From: Luteitalea pratensis
Lineage (GTDB): Bacteria; Acidobacteriota; Vicinamibacteria; Vicinamibacterales; Vicinamibacteraceae
Reading direction: 5' to 3'
Length of the DNA stretch: 64,000 nt
Assembly: GCF_001618865.1 (NCBI RefSeq)
Contig: NZ_CP015136.1
Span: 3,755,001-3,819,000 of the forward strand
The notes below the pieces were generated by a model, which worked only from the letters and a program-made list of their open reading frames with translations, was not told the origin of the DNA and ran no database searches. Shown one piece after another: positions 51,655 through 58,825 of the stretch. Made by a program: the position numbers and the translations under genes. Numbering within the stretch: the first letter of the stretch is position 1; the number at the start of each line of letters is the position of its first letter.

Positions 51655-52181
51655 CCGAACCGATCGTGTTGCACGTGGGCCGAATCGAGACGCCGATCGG
51701 CGAACTGCTCGTTGCGGTGACCGACGAGGGGCGCCTGGTGGCGACTTACTTCGCCCCGCCTGACGACCCGCAGGCATTGCTGGCACGGGCCGCGGGATCG
51801 GCTGTGCGGATGAGGGCGCACGCGGATCCTGCAGGCTGCTGCACGGCACTGCGGGCGTATTTCGCGGGCCACCTCGACGCCATCGAGACGCTGCCGGCGG
51901 CGCCCGTCGGGACGCCGTTCCAGCGGGAGGTGTGGAGTGCGCTGCGGATGATCCCGTGTGGCTCGACGACGTCGTATGGAGCGTTGGCGCGACAGTTGGG
52001 ACGTCCGGCCGCGTCGCGGGCGGTGGGATTGGCCAACGGCGCCAACCCGGTCTCGATCGTCATCCCGTGTCATCGCGTCATCGGCGCGAATGGATCGCTC
52101 ACGGGCTATGGCGGCGGGCTGGACCGCAAGCGCTGGCTGCTGGCGCACGAAACGAGGGGCGCTGCGCCGCGGCTGTTCTGA
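51651..52181 (+). CDS. ogt: Methylated-DNA-[protein]-cysteine S-methyltransferase
   Basis: 176 residues. The C-terminal domain has REVWSALRMIPCGSTTSYGA and the acceptor-cysteine motif VIPCHRVIG (C140), followed by GLDRKRWLLAHE. It transfers methyl groups from O6-methylguanine onto itself. The N-terminal 85 residues form the poorly conserved ribonuclease-H-like domain usual for Ogt. It lies next to alkA with a four-base overlap, giving direct and base-excision repair of alkylation damage together. Confidence 0.93.
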   Translation: MTEPIVLHVGRIETPIGELLVAVTDEGRLVATYFAPPDDPQALLARAAGSAVRMRAHADPAGCCTALRAYFAGHLDAIETLPAAPVGTPFQREVWSALRMIPCGSTTSYGALARQLGRPAASRAVGLANGANPVSIVIPCHRVIGANGSLTGYGGGLDRKRWLLAHETRGAAPRLF

Positions 52182-52198
52182 CCCGGGGGCTTGGCGGC

Positions 52199-52275
52199 AG
52201 GAATGCCGCAATGCCGAAATGCGAACGTCGAGACCAGTGAGACCGGCTCTCGACATTCAGCATTTCAGCATTGCC
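52199..52275. repeat. AATGCCG array with inverted arm
   Basis: GAATGCCGCAATGCCGAAAT then GCGAACGTCGAGACC, followed after a short spacer by the inverted CTCGACATTCAGCATTTCAG and CATTGCC. It lies between the convergent ogt and sodC stops and could act as a bidirectional hairpin. Confidence 0.8.
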
Positions 52276-52281
52276 GTGTTC

Positions 52282-52815
52282 CTACTTCGTGCCGCTGGTG
52301 ATCACACCGCAGGCGATGCGATCGCCGGCGTTGCCGGCCGGGTCGGTCTTGAGGTCGTCGGCCTTCGCGTGCACGACCAGCGCCGTGCCGCCGTTGGCGA
52401 AGAGCGAATTCGGGCCGGTGCCGAGCGTGACGGCGGTGTTGGTGATCGTCTTCTCGAGGGTCCCGTTCGCGCCCACGGTGATGTTGGGCATGTCGCCCGC
52501 GTGGTGACCGGCGGGGTTCTCCAGCCCGTGCTGCTTGGTGGCCGGGTTGAAGTGCGGTCCAGCCGACGTGAACGCCGGCCCCTCGCACTTGGCCACGCCG
52601 TGCACGTGGATCGCGTGTTCGCCAGCCGGGAGGTTCTGGAGCGAGAGGGCGATGGAGACTCCCTCCTTGGCCGGCGAGATCATCGCGTGCCCGACCGATT
52701 GGCCCTTGCCGTCCTGCAGAGGCACGTGCACGGTCTTGGGCGCCTGTGCCGCGCCGACCAGGCCGAGGGCAAAGAGGGCAGCAGTTCCGATGGTGAGGCC
52801 GATCTGGCGTCGCAT
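52282..52815 (-). CDS. sodC: Superoxide dismutase, Cu-Zn family, secreted
   Basis: 177 residues with a signal peptide ([20 protein letters not shown], then GAAQA). Metal ligands are in the expected order: [32 protein letters not shown] (bridging His, zinc His and Asp), and [10 protein letters not shown]; the disulfide cysteines are in AKCEG and RIACGVI. It dismutates superoxide in the periplasm or outside the cell. It neighbours the repair genes and may be part of a wider stress cluster, although it is on the opposite strand. Confidence 0.92.
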   Translation of the reverse strand: MRRQIGLTIGTAALFALGLVGAAQAPKTVHVPLQDGKGQSVGHAMISPAKEGVSIALSLQNLPAGEHAIHVHGVAKCEGPAFTSAGPHFNPATKQHGLENPAGHHAGDMPNITVGANGTLEKTITNTAVTLGTGPNSLFANGGTALVVHAKADDLKTDPAGNAGDRIACGVITSGTK

Positions 52816-52935
52816 TCCTGAATCCCTTTCCGAAAGCGCCCGGACTGCCCGGACGCGATGACATCTCTCACCATCCTAGTGGACCTCGGCGCCGTTGACG
52901 CACGCGATCGTACGCACTGCCTCGACCATGGCCGT

Positions 52936-53145
52936 TGAGGACGGAGGAAAGAGGACGGAGGACGGAGGACTGAGGTAGGACGGAGGACTGAGGAAAGGAA
53001 ATAGAAAAACCGCGCCAGCCGATGCTTACCGCCAGCTCGTGCGGCTTCAGCCAGGCTCGGCTGCTGTGGCCTGTGGTCGTGTTGCTCTTATTGCCCCTCG
53101 CTCCTCCATCCTTCCTCTTTCCTCCGTCCTCCGTCCTCCGTCCTT
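52936..53145. repeat. GGACGGA purine arm and inverted pyrimidine arm (copy 2)
   Basis: GAGGACGGAGGAAAGAGGAC, GGAGGACGGAGGACTGAGG and related units cover 52936-52999. After 100 bases of mixed sequence, 53100-53145 carries CCTCCATCCTTCCTCTTTCC and TCCGTCCTCCGTCCTCCGTC. The rest of 52816-53251 shows no gene. Confidence 0.85.
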
Positions 53146-53251
53146 GTCAGACGCGTTCCCTCCCTTTCGTCCGTCGTCCATGGTGCCTACCGCAGACGTT
53201 GCCCACGGCCAGTCGAGGTGGTACGCTGATGGCGAGGCGAAACAAAAACGA

Positions 53252-54007
53252 ATGTCTCTTCCGCGCTCGCGTGCTCACCTAGAAGCGTTGCTGCAGGCCC
53301 GTCGGCTCGACGGCACCCTCGCGGGCCGGGTGCCTGCCACGGGTGTGCTCTCCACCGGCTTGCCTGAACTCGACACCACGCTCGGCGGCGGCTGGCCGCG
53401 TGGGCACGTGTCCGAGATCGTCGGCCCCGCGTCCTCGGGGCGGACGCGCGTGCTCGTGTCGACCCTGGCCTCGGCGACCAGCCGTGGCGACGTGGCCGCC
53501 TGGATTGACACGGTCGATCGTGGCGATCCCGCCGGGGCGGCAGCGGCGGGCGTGCGGTTGTCGCACGTGCTCTGGGTGCGCGGCATGCCGCTGTCGCCGG
53601 GCGTGCTGGCATTGCGCCCGCGGCGTGGCGACCCCGACCTGACGCACACCGTCGTGCAGCGAGCCATCAAGGCGGCGCACCTGGTGGCGCAGGCCGGCGG
53701 GTTCGGCGTGGTGGCGCTCGACCTGTGCGACATCCCCGCATTCGTGCTCCGGCAGATTCCCTCGTCCACGTGGCTGCGCCTGCACCGCGCCATCGAGGGC
53801 CGCGAGACCATGCTGGTGATGCTGGCGGCCGAACCGATCACGCGCAGCGCCGGCGGCGTGTCGCTACGCGTCCAGGGGCGTCCGCGCTGGGAGGGCGAGA
53901 CCGCCCGCTCCTGTCGCCTGGCGGGCATGGACTGCGCGATGCGCGTGGTCAGCAGCCGATCCGCCGAGGGGACGACGCGCGAAGTCCAGGTCGCCCTGGC
54001 GGGATAG
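53252..54007 (+). CDS. imuA: ImuA-like RecA-fold protein of the mutasome cassette
   Basis: 251 residues with the start ATG at 53252 (MSLPRSRAHLEALLQARRLD). GVLSTGLPELDTTLGGGWPR and HVSEIVGPASSGRTRVLVST match ImuA/SulA-like proteins; the latter is a degenerate Walker A (GPASSGRT). VRLSHVLWVRGMPLSP, AAHLVAQAGGFGVVALDLCD and WLRLHRAIEGRETMLVML follow. ImuA helps recruit ImuB and DnaE2 for damage-induced mutagenesis. Only short repeats separate it from imuB. I see no classical LexA box of a known type in the 250 bases upstream. Confidence 0.85.
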   Translation: MSLPRSRAHLEALLQARRLDGTLAGRVPATGVLSTGLPELDTTLGGGWPRGHVSEIVGPASSGRTRVLVSTLASATSRGDVAAWIDTVDRGDPAGAAAAGVRLSHVLWVRGMPLSPGVLALRPRRGDPDLTHTVVQRAIKAAHLVAQAGGFGVVALDLCDIPAFVLRQIPSSTWLRLHRAIEGRETMLVMLAAEPITRSAGGVSLRVQGRPRWEGETARSCRLAGMDCAMRVVSSRSAEGTTREVQVALAG

Positions 54008-54010
54008 CCA

Positions 54011-54098
54011 GGAAATTTCACAATGGCAGAATTTCAAAAGTTCACCACGCATCAGCAGCTCGAGCATGGCGGTGGTCTTGAAATTCTGAAATTTCGAA
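54011..54098. repeat. GAAATTTCA/AATTCTGAAATTTC inverted repeat block
   Basis: GGAAATTTCACAATGGCAGA followed by ATTTCAAAAGTTC on the left, and CTTGAAATTCTGAAATTTCG on the right. It sits between imuA and imuB and ends five bases before the imuB start. Confidence 0.8.
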
Positions 54099-54102
54099 TG
54101 CC

Positions 54103-55704
54103 ATGTTCGCTGCGCTTCACCTGCACTCCTGTCCCGCGGACCTGACGCGTGAGGAGATCCTGACGCGTCTGTCGGCCGTCGCTGCCGACATGACCCCACG
54201 GTGGGAACGCCTCACCGCCCGTACCCTCGTGCTCGACGTCTCGGGACTGCAGCGCATCCTCGGCGGGCCCGAGGAGATCGCCGCCGCGGCCCGCACGCTC
54301 GCGCGCGACCGCGACCTCGAGGTGCATGTCGCGATCGCATTCACCTGGACCGCCGCACTCGTGCTCGCCTCGGCCGGGATCGAGGCTGTCGTGGCCCAGC
54401 GGGATGCGGCCCTGGCGCAGTCGCCGCTGCCCGTGGAGGCGCTGGCTGCCGTCCCCGGCGTCGACCTCGCGCTGGCGGGGGCCGTGCGCGTGCGCAGGTT
54501 GGGTGGTGCGCGCAACTACCGGTTGTCCGCCGGTCTCGGGCTGATCGGTGGGGCCGCCGACACCGCGACACCGGGGGAACCGGACTCGGGCGACCAGGTC
54601 GACGAGGCACCCATCCGGATGCCGCCCGGGCGGCCGTGGCCCGACGTGCTCGCCACGCTGCAGCGATGGGGGGTGTTCACCTGCGGCGCCCTGGCGCGCC
54701 TGCCGGCAGCCGACCTGCAGGCCCGGCTCGGCGAGCGCGGCCTCTGGCTGCAGCGGCTGGCGGTGGGGATCGATCCGCGACCGCTGCGTGTGCAGCCGCC
54801 AGACGACGACTTCTCGGAATCACTGACGCTCGAGTGGCCCATCGACGGCCTGGAGCCGTTGTCGTTCGTGCTCGGGCGCGTGCTCGATCCGCTTTGCGCG
54901 CATCTCGAAGCTCGTGATCGCGCGGCGGCCGTCGTGCGGGTGTCGTTGCACCTCACCGATCGCCATGTCCACACGCGCGACATCGAACTGCCGGTGCCGG
55001 TGCGCGAATCGCGCGTGCTGCGCACGCTGCTCCTCCTCGACCTGGAGGCGCACCCGCCGCATGCCGCGATCGATCGCCTCACCGTGGCCGTCGATGCCGT
55101 GCCCGGGCGGATCGTCCAGTTCTCCCTGTTGCGCAAGGCGTTGCCGTCCGATGACCAGCTGGCGGCGTTGCAGGCGCGGCTCACGGCGCTGATGGGTGCG
55201 GGCCGCTGCGGGGCGCCGGCCCTGGTCGATTCATATCGACCGGGCGACGTCGCGCTCGCGCCGTTCGTGCCGTCGGGCACGGAAGGGCAGGATACCGGCG
55301 TCGTGGCGTTGCTGGCGGCACTCGGGCTCACCGCGACGCGCGACGCCGGGCGTGCCCGCGACGACGCCCGCGAACCCGCGCGCGAAGGCTGGCTGGACAC
55401 CGCGGGGTACCACGTGCGCCGATTGCGGCAGCCATGGCCGATCGTGGTGGTCCTCGGCAGCAAGCGCATGCCGACGGCGATCCGTTTCGGGGTGCGATCG
55501 CGCGACACCGCGTTCCGCGATGGCCCCATCACGCAGGCCGCTGGCCCATGGCGATCGTCGGGAGCATGGTGGCAGCCCACCACCGACGTCGACGGCGCAT
55601 GGGATCGTGACGAATGGGACATCGCGCTCGAGACCGGCGCCGCGTATCGCATCTTCCAGGACCGGAAGACGGGGCAGTGGTGGGTGGAGGGTGAGATCGA
55701 TTAA
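54103..55704 (+). CDS. imuB: ImuB, Y-family polymerase-like protein
   Basis: 533 residues. It opens MFAALHLHSCPADLTREEIL and has TLVLDVSGLQRILGGPEEIA, the little-finger-like FSESLTLEWPIDGLEPLSFV and the C-terminal WRSSGAWWQPTTDVDGAWDR with YRIFQDRKTGQWWVEGEID. The usual metal-binding acidic residues of active Y-family polymerases are not evident, as expected for ImuB, which acts as a clamp-binding adaptor between ImuA and DnaE2. Conserved length and ends suggest it is functional. dnaE2 is not adjacent; three genes lie in between. Confidence 0.88.
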   Translation: MFAALHLHSCPADLTREEILTRLSAVAADMTPRWERLTARTLVLDVSGLQRILGGPEEIAAAARTLARDRDLEVHVAIAFTWTAALVLASAGIEAVVAQRDAALAQSPLPVEALAAVPGVDLALAGAVRVRRLGGARNYRLSAGLGLIGGAADTATPGEPDSGDQVDEAPIRMPPGRPWPDVLATLQRWGVFTCGALARLPAADLQARLGERGLWLQRLAVGIDPRPLRVQPPDDDFSESLTLEWPIDGLEPLSFVLGRVLDPLCAHLEARDRAAAVVRVSLHLTDRHVHTRDIELPVPVRESRVLRTLLLLDLEAHPPHAAIDRLTVAVDAVPGRIVQFSLLRKALPSDDQLAALQARLTALMGAGRCGAPALVDSYRPGDVALAPFVPSGTEGQDTGVVALLAALGLTATRDAGRARDDAREPAREGWLDTAGYHVRRLRQPWPIVVVLGSKRMPTAIRFGVRSRDTAFRDGPITQAAGPWRSSGAWWQPTTDVDGAWDRDEWDIALETGAAYRIFQDRKTGQWWVEGEID

Positions 55705-55940
55705 CGCTTAACGCTTAACGCTTGACGCCTACCGTCAACTTGAGACCTGAGACCTGAGACCTGAGACTTGAGACCTGAGGGTTGAAGCTCGGGATTCAGG
55801 ATTCGCCGCGCCACACGTAGCCGTCGACCTTCCGCCTTCGCCCTTTGGGCTTCGGCGGACAAGCCAGGTCGACGGGACGGCCGCGGCGTTCGGCGTTCAG
55901 CGTTGGGCCTCGACGTTCGGCGTTCGACGTTCAGCGTTCG
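55701..55940. repeat. Composite repeat block (TTAACGC, TGAGACC, GTAGCCGTCGACC, GGCGTTC)
   Basis: Four different short arrays lie in series: TTAACGC units (55701-55729), TGAGACC units (55739-55780), a palindromic element with the same ends as 3715-3771 (55816-55877), and GGCGTTC units with CAGCGTT and GACGTTC variants (55884-55940). The first array contains the imuB stop codon. Confidence 0.88.
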
Positions 55941-55959
55941 TCTCAATGGATCGCCCGAT

Positions 55960-56463
55960 ATGGTCCTTCGCCATTTGCTCTCTGTCCTGCTGTTGCCCGG
56001 CATGGTGGCGGGGGTGGTGCCTGCCTGGATACGGCACGCACTGGCGGCGCACGACACACGCTGGCCGGAGGTCGCCGCGCTGACCTGGACGATGCGAGGG
56101 GGCAGCCTCGTGATGATGCTCGGCGGGTTGGCACTCGCGTCGTGGTGTGTGGCGTTGTTTGCACGGGTCGGGCAAGGCACGCTGGCGCCCTGGGATCCCA
56201 CGCGGCGGCTCGTGGTGGTGGGGCCGTACCGCCATGTGCGCAACCCGATGATCACCGGGGTCGCGTTGCTGCTTGCGGCGCAGGCGTTGTGGGCCGGCTC
56301 GTGGATTCTGGCTGCCTGGCTGGCCATCTTCCTCGGCGTCAACCATGCCTTCTTCCTTCTCGTCGAAGAACCAGGCCTGGTGGCGCGTTTCGGCGAGGGC
56401 TATCGCGTCTACACCATGCACGTGCCGCGCTGGATGCCCCGCCGGACACCCTGGCACGGCTGA
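55960..56463 (+). CDS. Isoprenylcysteine carboxyl methyltransferase/PEMT-like membrane protein
   Basis: 167 residues, four or five helices: MVLRHLLSVLLLPGMVAGVV, GGSLVMMLGGLALASWCVAL, ITGVALLLAAQALWAGSWIL and AIFLGVNHAFFLLVEEPGL. The signature RRLVVVGPYRHVRNPMITG is shared by the ICMT, PEMT and NnrU families, which bind SAM at a membrane surface, and the ending EEPGLVARFGEGYRVYTMHV fits. The substrate in bacteria is unknown. Its placement between imuB and recQ has no obvious mechanistic link. Confidence 0.8.
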   Translation: MVLRHLLSVLLLPGMVAGVVPAWIRHALAAHDTRWPEVAALTWTMRGGSLVMMLGGLALASWCVALFARVGQGTLAPWDPTRRLVVVGPYRHVRNPMITGVALLLAAQALWAGSWILAAWLAIFLGVNHAFFLLVEEPGLVARFGEGYRVYTMHVPRWMPRRTPWHG

Positions 56464-56519
56464 GGCGGACGTCCCACGGTTGAAACGATCCACTGTCTGC
56501 CGGGTATGAGGAGCGACCC

Positions 56520-56795
56520 ATGCGAGGGCTCGACATGCGACTGATGGTCTTCGTCACGCTGATCCTGCTGACCGCCGCGATGCCCGCCAACTGTGCCGAG
56601 GAGCCGAGGGTGTGGTTCGGCGTCGCTGCCGAGCAGGGCGGGATGCAGGCGGTGCGCGAAGCGATCCAGCGGCGCGCCGCCGGCCGTACCTTCGCGCACG
56701 TCCTTCGAGACTTCAACAATGAAGCCGTCGCCTCGAAGCCCGAGTCCCGAGTCCCGTGCGGAGCCCGTGCCCCCCTGCTACGATCGCAGCAGTGA
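56520..56795 (+). CDS. Small secreted protein, unknown
   Basis: 91 residues, not recognised. The ATG at 56520 has GAGGAGCG upstream at a good distance, and the start region encodes a likely signal peptide (MRLMVFVTLILLTAAMPANC, then AEE). Later residues (EEPRVWFGVAAEQGG) are unremarkable and the last 25 residues look poor in structure. The stop TGA overlaps the GTG of recQ by four bases (GTGA), which argues for a real coupled gene. It could otherwise be a leader frame for recQ. Confidence 0.45.
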   Translation: MRGLDMRLMVFVTLILLTAAMPANCAEEPRVWFGVAAEQGGMQAVREAIQRRAAGRTFAHVLRDFNNEAVASKPESRVPCGARAPLLRSQQ

Positions 56796-58633
56796 GCTCG
56801 ACCGCGGCCCTTCCCGCCACCCTCGAAGACGTCCTTGCCAGGTACTGGGGATACACACAGTTCCGGCCGCACCAGCGCGAGGTGATGGATGCGATCCTCG
56901 CTGGCCGCGACTCGCTGCTCGTGATGCCGACCGGCGGCGGCAAGTCGCTCTGCTTCCAGGCACCGGCCCTGCTCAAGCCTGGCCTTGCCGTGGTGGTGTC
57001 GCCGCTCATCTCGCTGATGAAGGACCAGGTGGACGGGCTCAACGCCAACGGCGTGGCTGCCGCCTGCTACAACAGCGCGCTGGACGAGGACCAGAAGCGC
57101 GACGTCGTGCGCGCCGTACGCGAAGGCCACACGCGGCTCTTGTACGTGGCGCCGGAGCGCCTCGTGGGCGACGGAGGCGAACGCTTCGTGCGCTGGCTGG
57201 CGCAGGTGGGCGTGAGCTTCATCGCCGTGGACGAGGCCCACTGCATCAGCCAGTGGGGACACGACTTCCGACCCGAGTACCGCAGGCTCGGCCAGATCCG
57301 GACGCTGTTGCCGCAGGCGAGCATCCATGCCTTCACCGCAACGGCGACCGGCCGCGTGCGTCGCGACATCGTCGCGCAGCTCGGGCTGCGCGATGCACTC
57401 GAAGAAGTGGGCTCGTTCGATCGTCCCAATCTCGTCTACCGCGTGCTCTTGCGCGACCAGTTGAAGAGGCAGGTGCTCGACGTGCTCGGGCGTCACCGCG
57501 GCGAGGCGGGAATTCTCTACTGTCCGTCACGCAAGGAGGTCGATGCGCTGTCTGCGTGGCTGGTCGAGGAGGGATGGCGCGCGGTGCCATATCACGCCGG
57601 CCTCACCTCGGACGAGCGGGCCCGCAACCAGGATGCCTTTCTCACCGAGCAGGCCGACATCGTCGTCGCGACGGTGGCGTTCGGGATGGGGATTCACCGG
57701 TCGAACGTGCGGTTCGTGGTGCACACCGGCGCGCCGCAGTCTCTCGAGCACTACCAGCAGGAGTCGGGCCGTGCGGGACGTGACGGGCTCGAGGCCGAGT
57801 GCGTGCTGATCACGTCGGGCGCGGACTTCCTCAAGTGGCGGGTGATGCTCGAGAAAAATGGCGAGTTCACCGAGTCGGCCCAGGGGCTGTTGCGCGACAT
57901 CGAGCGCTACACGGCGAGCACGCGCTGCCGGCACCGGCACCTGGTGCAGTATTTTGGCGAGACCTACGATCGCGACGACTGCGGTGCCTGCGACGTGTGC
58001 CTGGGCGAGCTGGAGATCGTCGACGATGCGGTGACGATCGCGCGCAAGGTGCTGTCGTGCGTCGCGCGAGTGGAGCAGCGGTTCGGCGCGGCGCATGTCG
58101 CCAATGTGCTGGTCGGCAAGTCGTCCGAGGCCGTGACCGCGCGTGGGCATGCGCAGTTGAGCACGTTCGGTCTCTTCGCGAGCGTGCCGGTGACCGAAGT
58201 GCGCGGCTACATCGAGCAACTCACCGCCCTCGGATACCTGCGGCAGACGGCGGGCGAGTACCCGGTGCTGGTGCTCTCGCCGGAGGGGCGCACGCTCATG
58301 CGCGATGGCGCGAGCGAGCCGCCAGTGGTGTTGTTTCGGCAGAAGCGTCGTGCGAAGGACGCCGGACCACGTCGGTCGCGTGTCGAGACCGAATCGTGGG
58401 AGGGCGTGGATCGGACGCTGTTCGAGCGACTGCGTGAGTTGCGGCTGACCCTGGCGCGTGGTCGCGGGGTGCCGCCCTACGTGATTTTCCATGACACCAC
58501 CCTGCGTGACATGGCCCGGCTGCGCCCGACGTCAGCCGAGGCTCTCCGCGATATCTATGGGGTTGGCCAGCGCAAGGCCGAAGATGTAGGGCCTGCGTTC
58601 CTCGAAGTCATAAGGGCGGCGAATCCCGTGTAA
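56792..58633 (+). CDS. recQ: ATP-dependent DNA helicase RecQ
   Basis: 613 residues from the GTG at 56792. Helicase motifs: TQFRPHQREVMDAILAG, the Walker A PTGGGKSLCF (K51), VSPLISLMKDQVDGL, VDEAHCISQWGHDFRPEY, TATGRVRRDIVAQL, and VATVAFGMGIHRSNVRFVVH with ESGRAGRDGL. The RQC domain has four cysteines in TRCRHRHLVQYFGE and DDCGACDVC. A C-terminal HRDC domain (TLFERLRELRLTLARGRGVP; LRDIYGVGQRKAEDVGPAF) completes it. It is followed by a terminator, so dnaE2 has its own promoter. Confidence 0.93.
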   Translation: MSSTAALPATLEDVLARYWGYTQFRPHQREVMDAILAGRDSLLVMPTGGGKSLCFQAPALLKPGLAVVVSPLISLMKDQVDGLNANGVAAACYNSALDEDQKRDVVRAVREGHTRLLYVAPERLVGDGGERFVRWLAQVGVSFIAVDEAHCISQWGHDFRPEYRRLGQIRTLLPQASIHAFTATATGRVRRDIVAQLGLRDALEEVGSFDRPNLVYRVLLRDQLKRQVLDVLGRHRGEAGILYCPSRKEVDALSAWLVEEGWRAVPYHAGLTSDERARNQDAFLTEQADIVVATVAFGMGIHRSNVRFVVHTGAPQSLEHYQQESGRAGRDGLEAECVLITSGADFLKWRVMLEKNGEFTESAQGLLRDIERYTASTRCRHRHLVQYFGETYDRDDCGACDVCLGELEIVDDAVTIARKVLSCVARVEQRFGAAHVANVLVGKSSEAVTARGHAQLSTFGLFASVPVTEVRGYIEQLTALGYLRQTAGEYPVLVLSPEGRTLMRDGASEPPVVLFRQKRRAKDAGPRRSRVETESWEGVDRTLFERLRELRLTLARGRGVPPYVIFHDTTLRDMARLRPTSAEALRDIYGVGQRKAEDVGPAFLEVIRAANPV

Positions 58634-58680
58634 AATCGTCTCTTTACGCCTTTTCTTCGCTGCGCTATCGTCAGTCCATC

Positions 58681-58703
58681 GGCCCCGCGCTTGGGGCCTT
58701 TTT
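58681..58703 (+). terminator. Rho-independent terminator after recQ
   Basis: A six-base stem GGCCCC / GGGGCC with a six-base loop, followed by five T residues. It is 48 bases past the recQ stop. Confidence 0.8.
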
Positions 58704-58786
58704 CTGCGGCGTATCTTTCGCTTTTTATTCGTCTTCTGCCGTGTCCGCGAGTTCAGTGAGCTGCCCCTTTGACGGTGTGAAGTCCT

Positions 58787-58816
58787 GGTACCCGGTACCC
58801 GGTACCCGGTACCCGG
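58787..58816. repeat. GGTACCC tandem array upstream of dnaE2
   Basis: Four GGTACCC units with a 7-base period, ending ten bases before the dnaE2 start. The array fills the expected promoter-leader space; a TTGACG hexamer at 58769-58774 is the only promoter-like word seen, and the -10 position falls in the repeat. Confidence 0.85.
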
Positions 58817-58825
58817 AAAAATGAC

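Noticed and set aside
53150-53251. A LexA-type operator upstream of imuA
   Set aside because: No palindrome of the known CTGT-N8-ACAG, GAAC-N4-GTTC or GTTC-N7-GTTC types is present. A lineage-specific box cannot be excluded.
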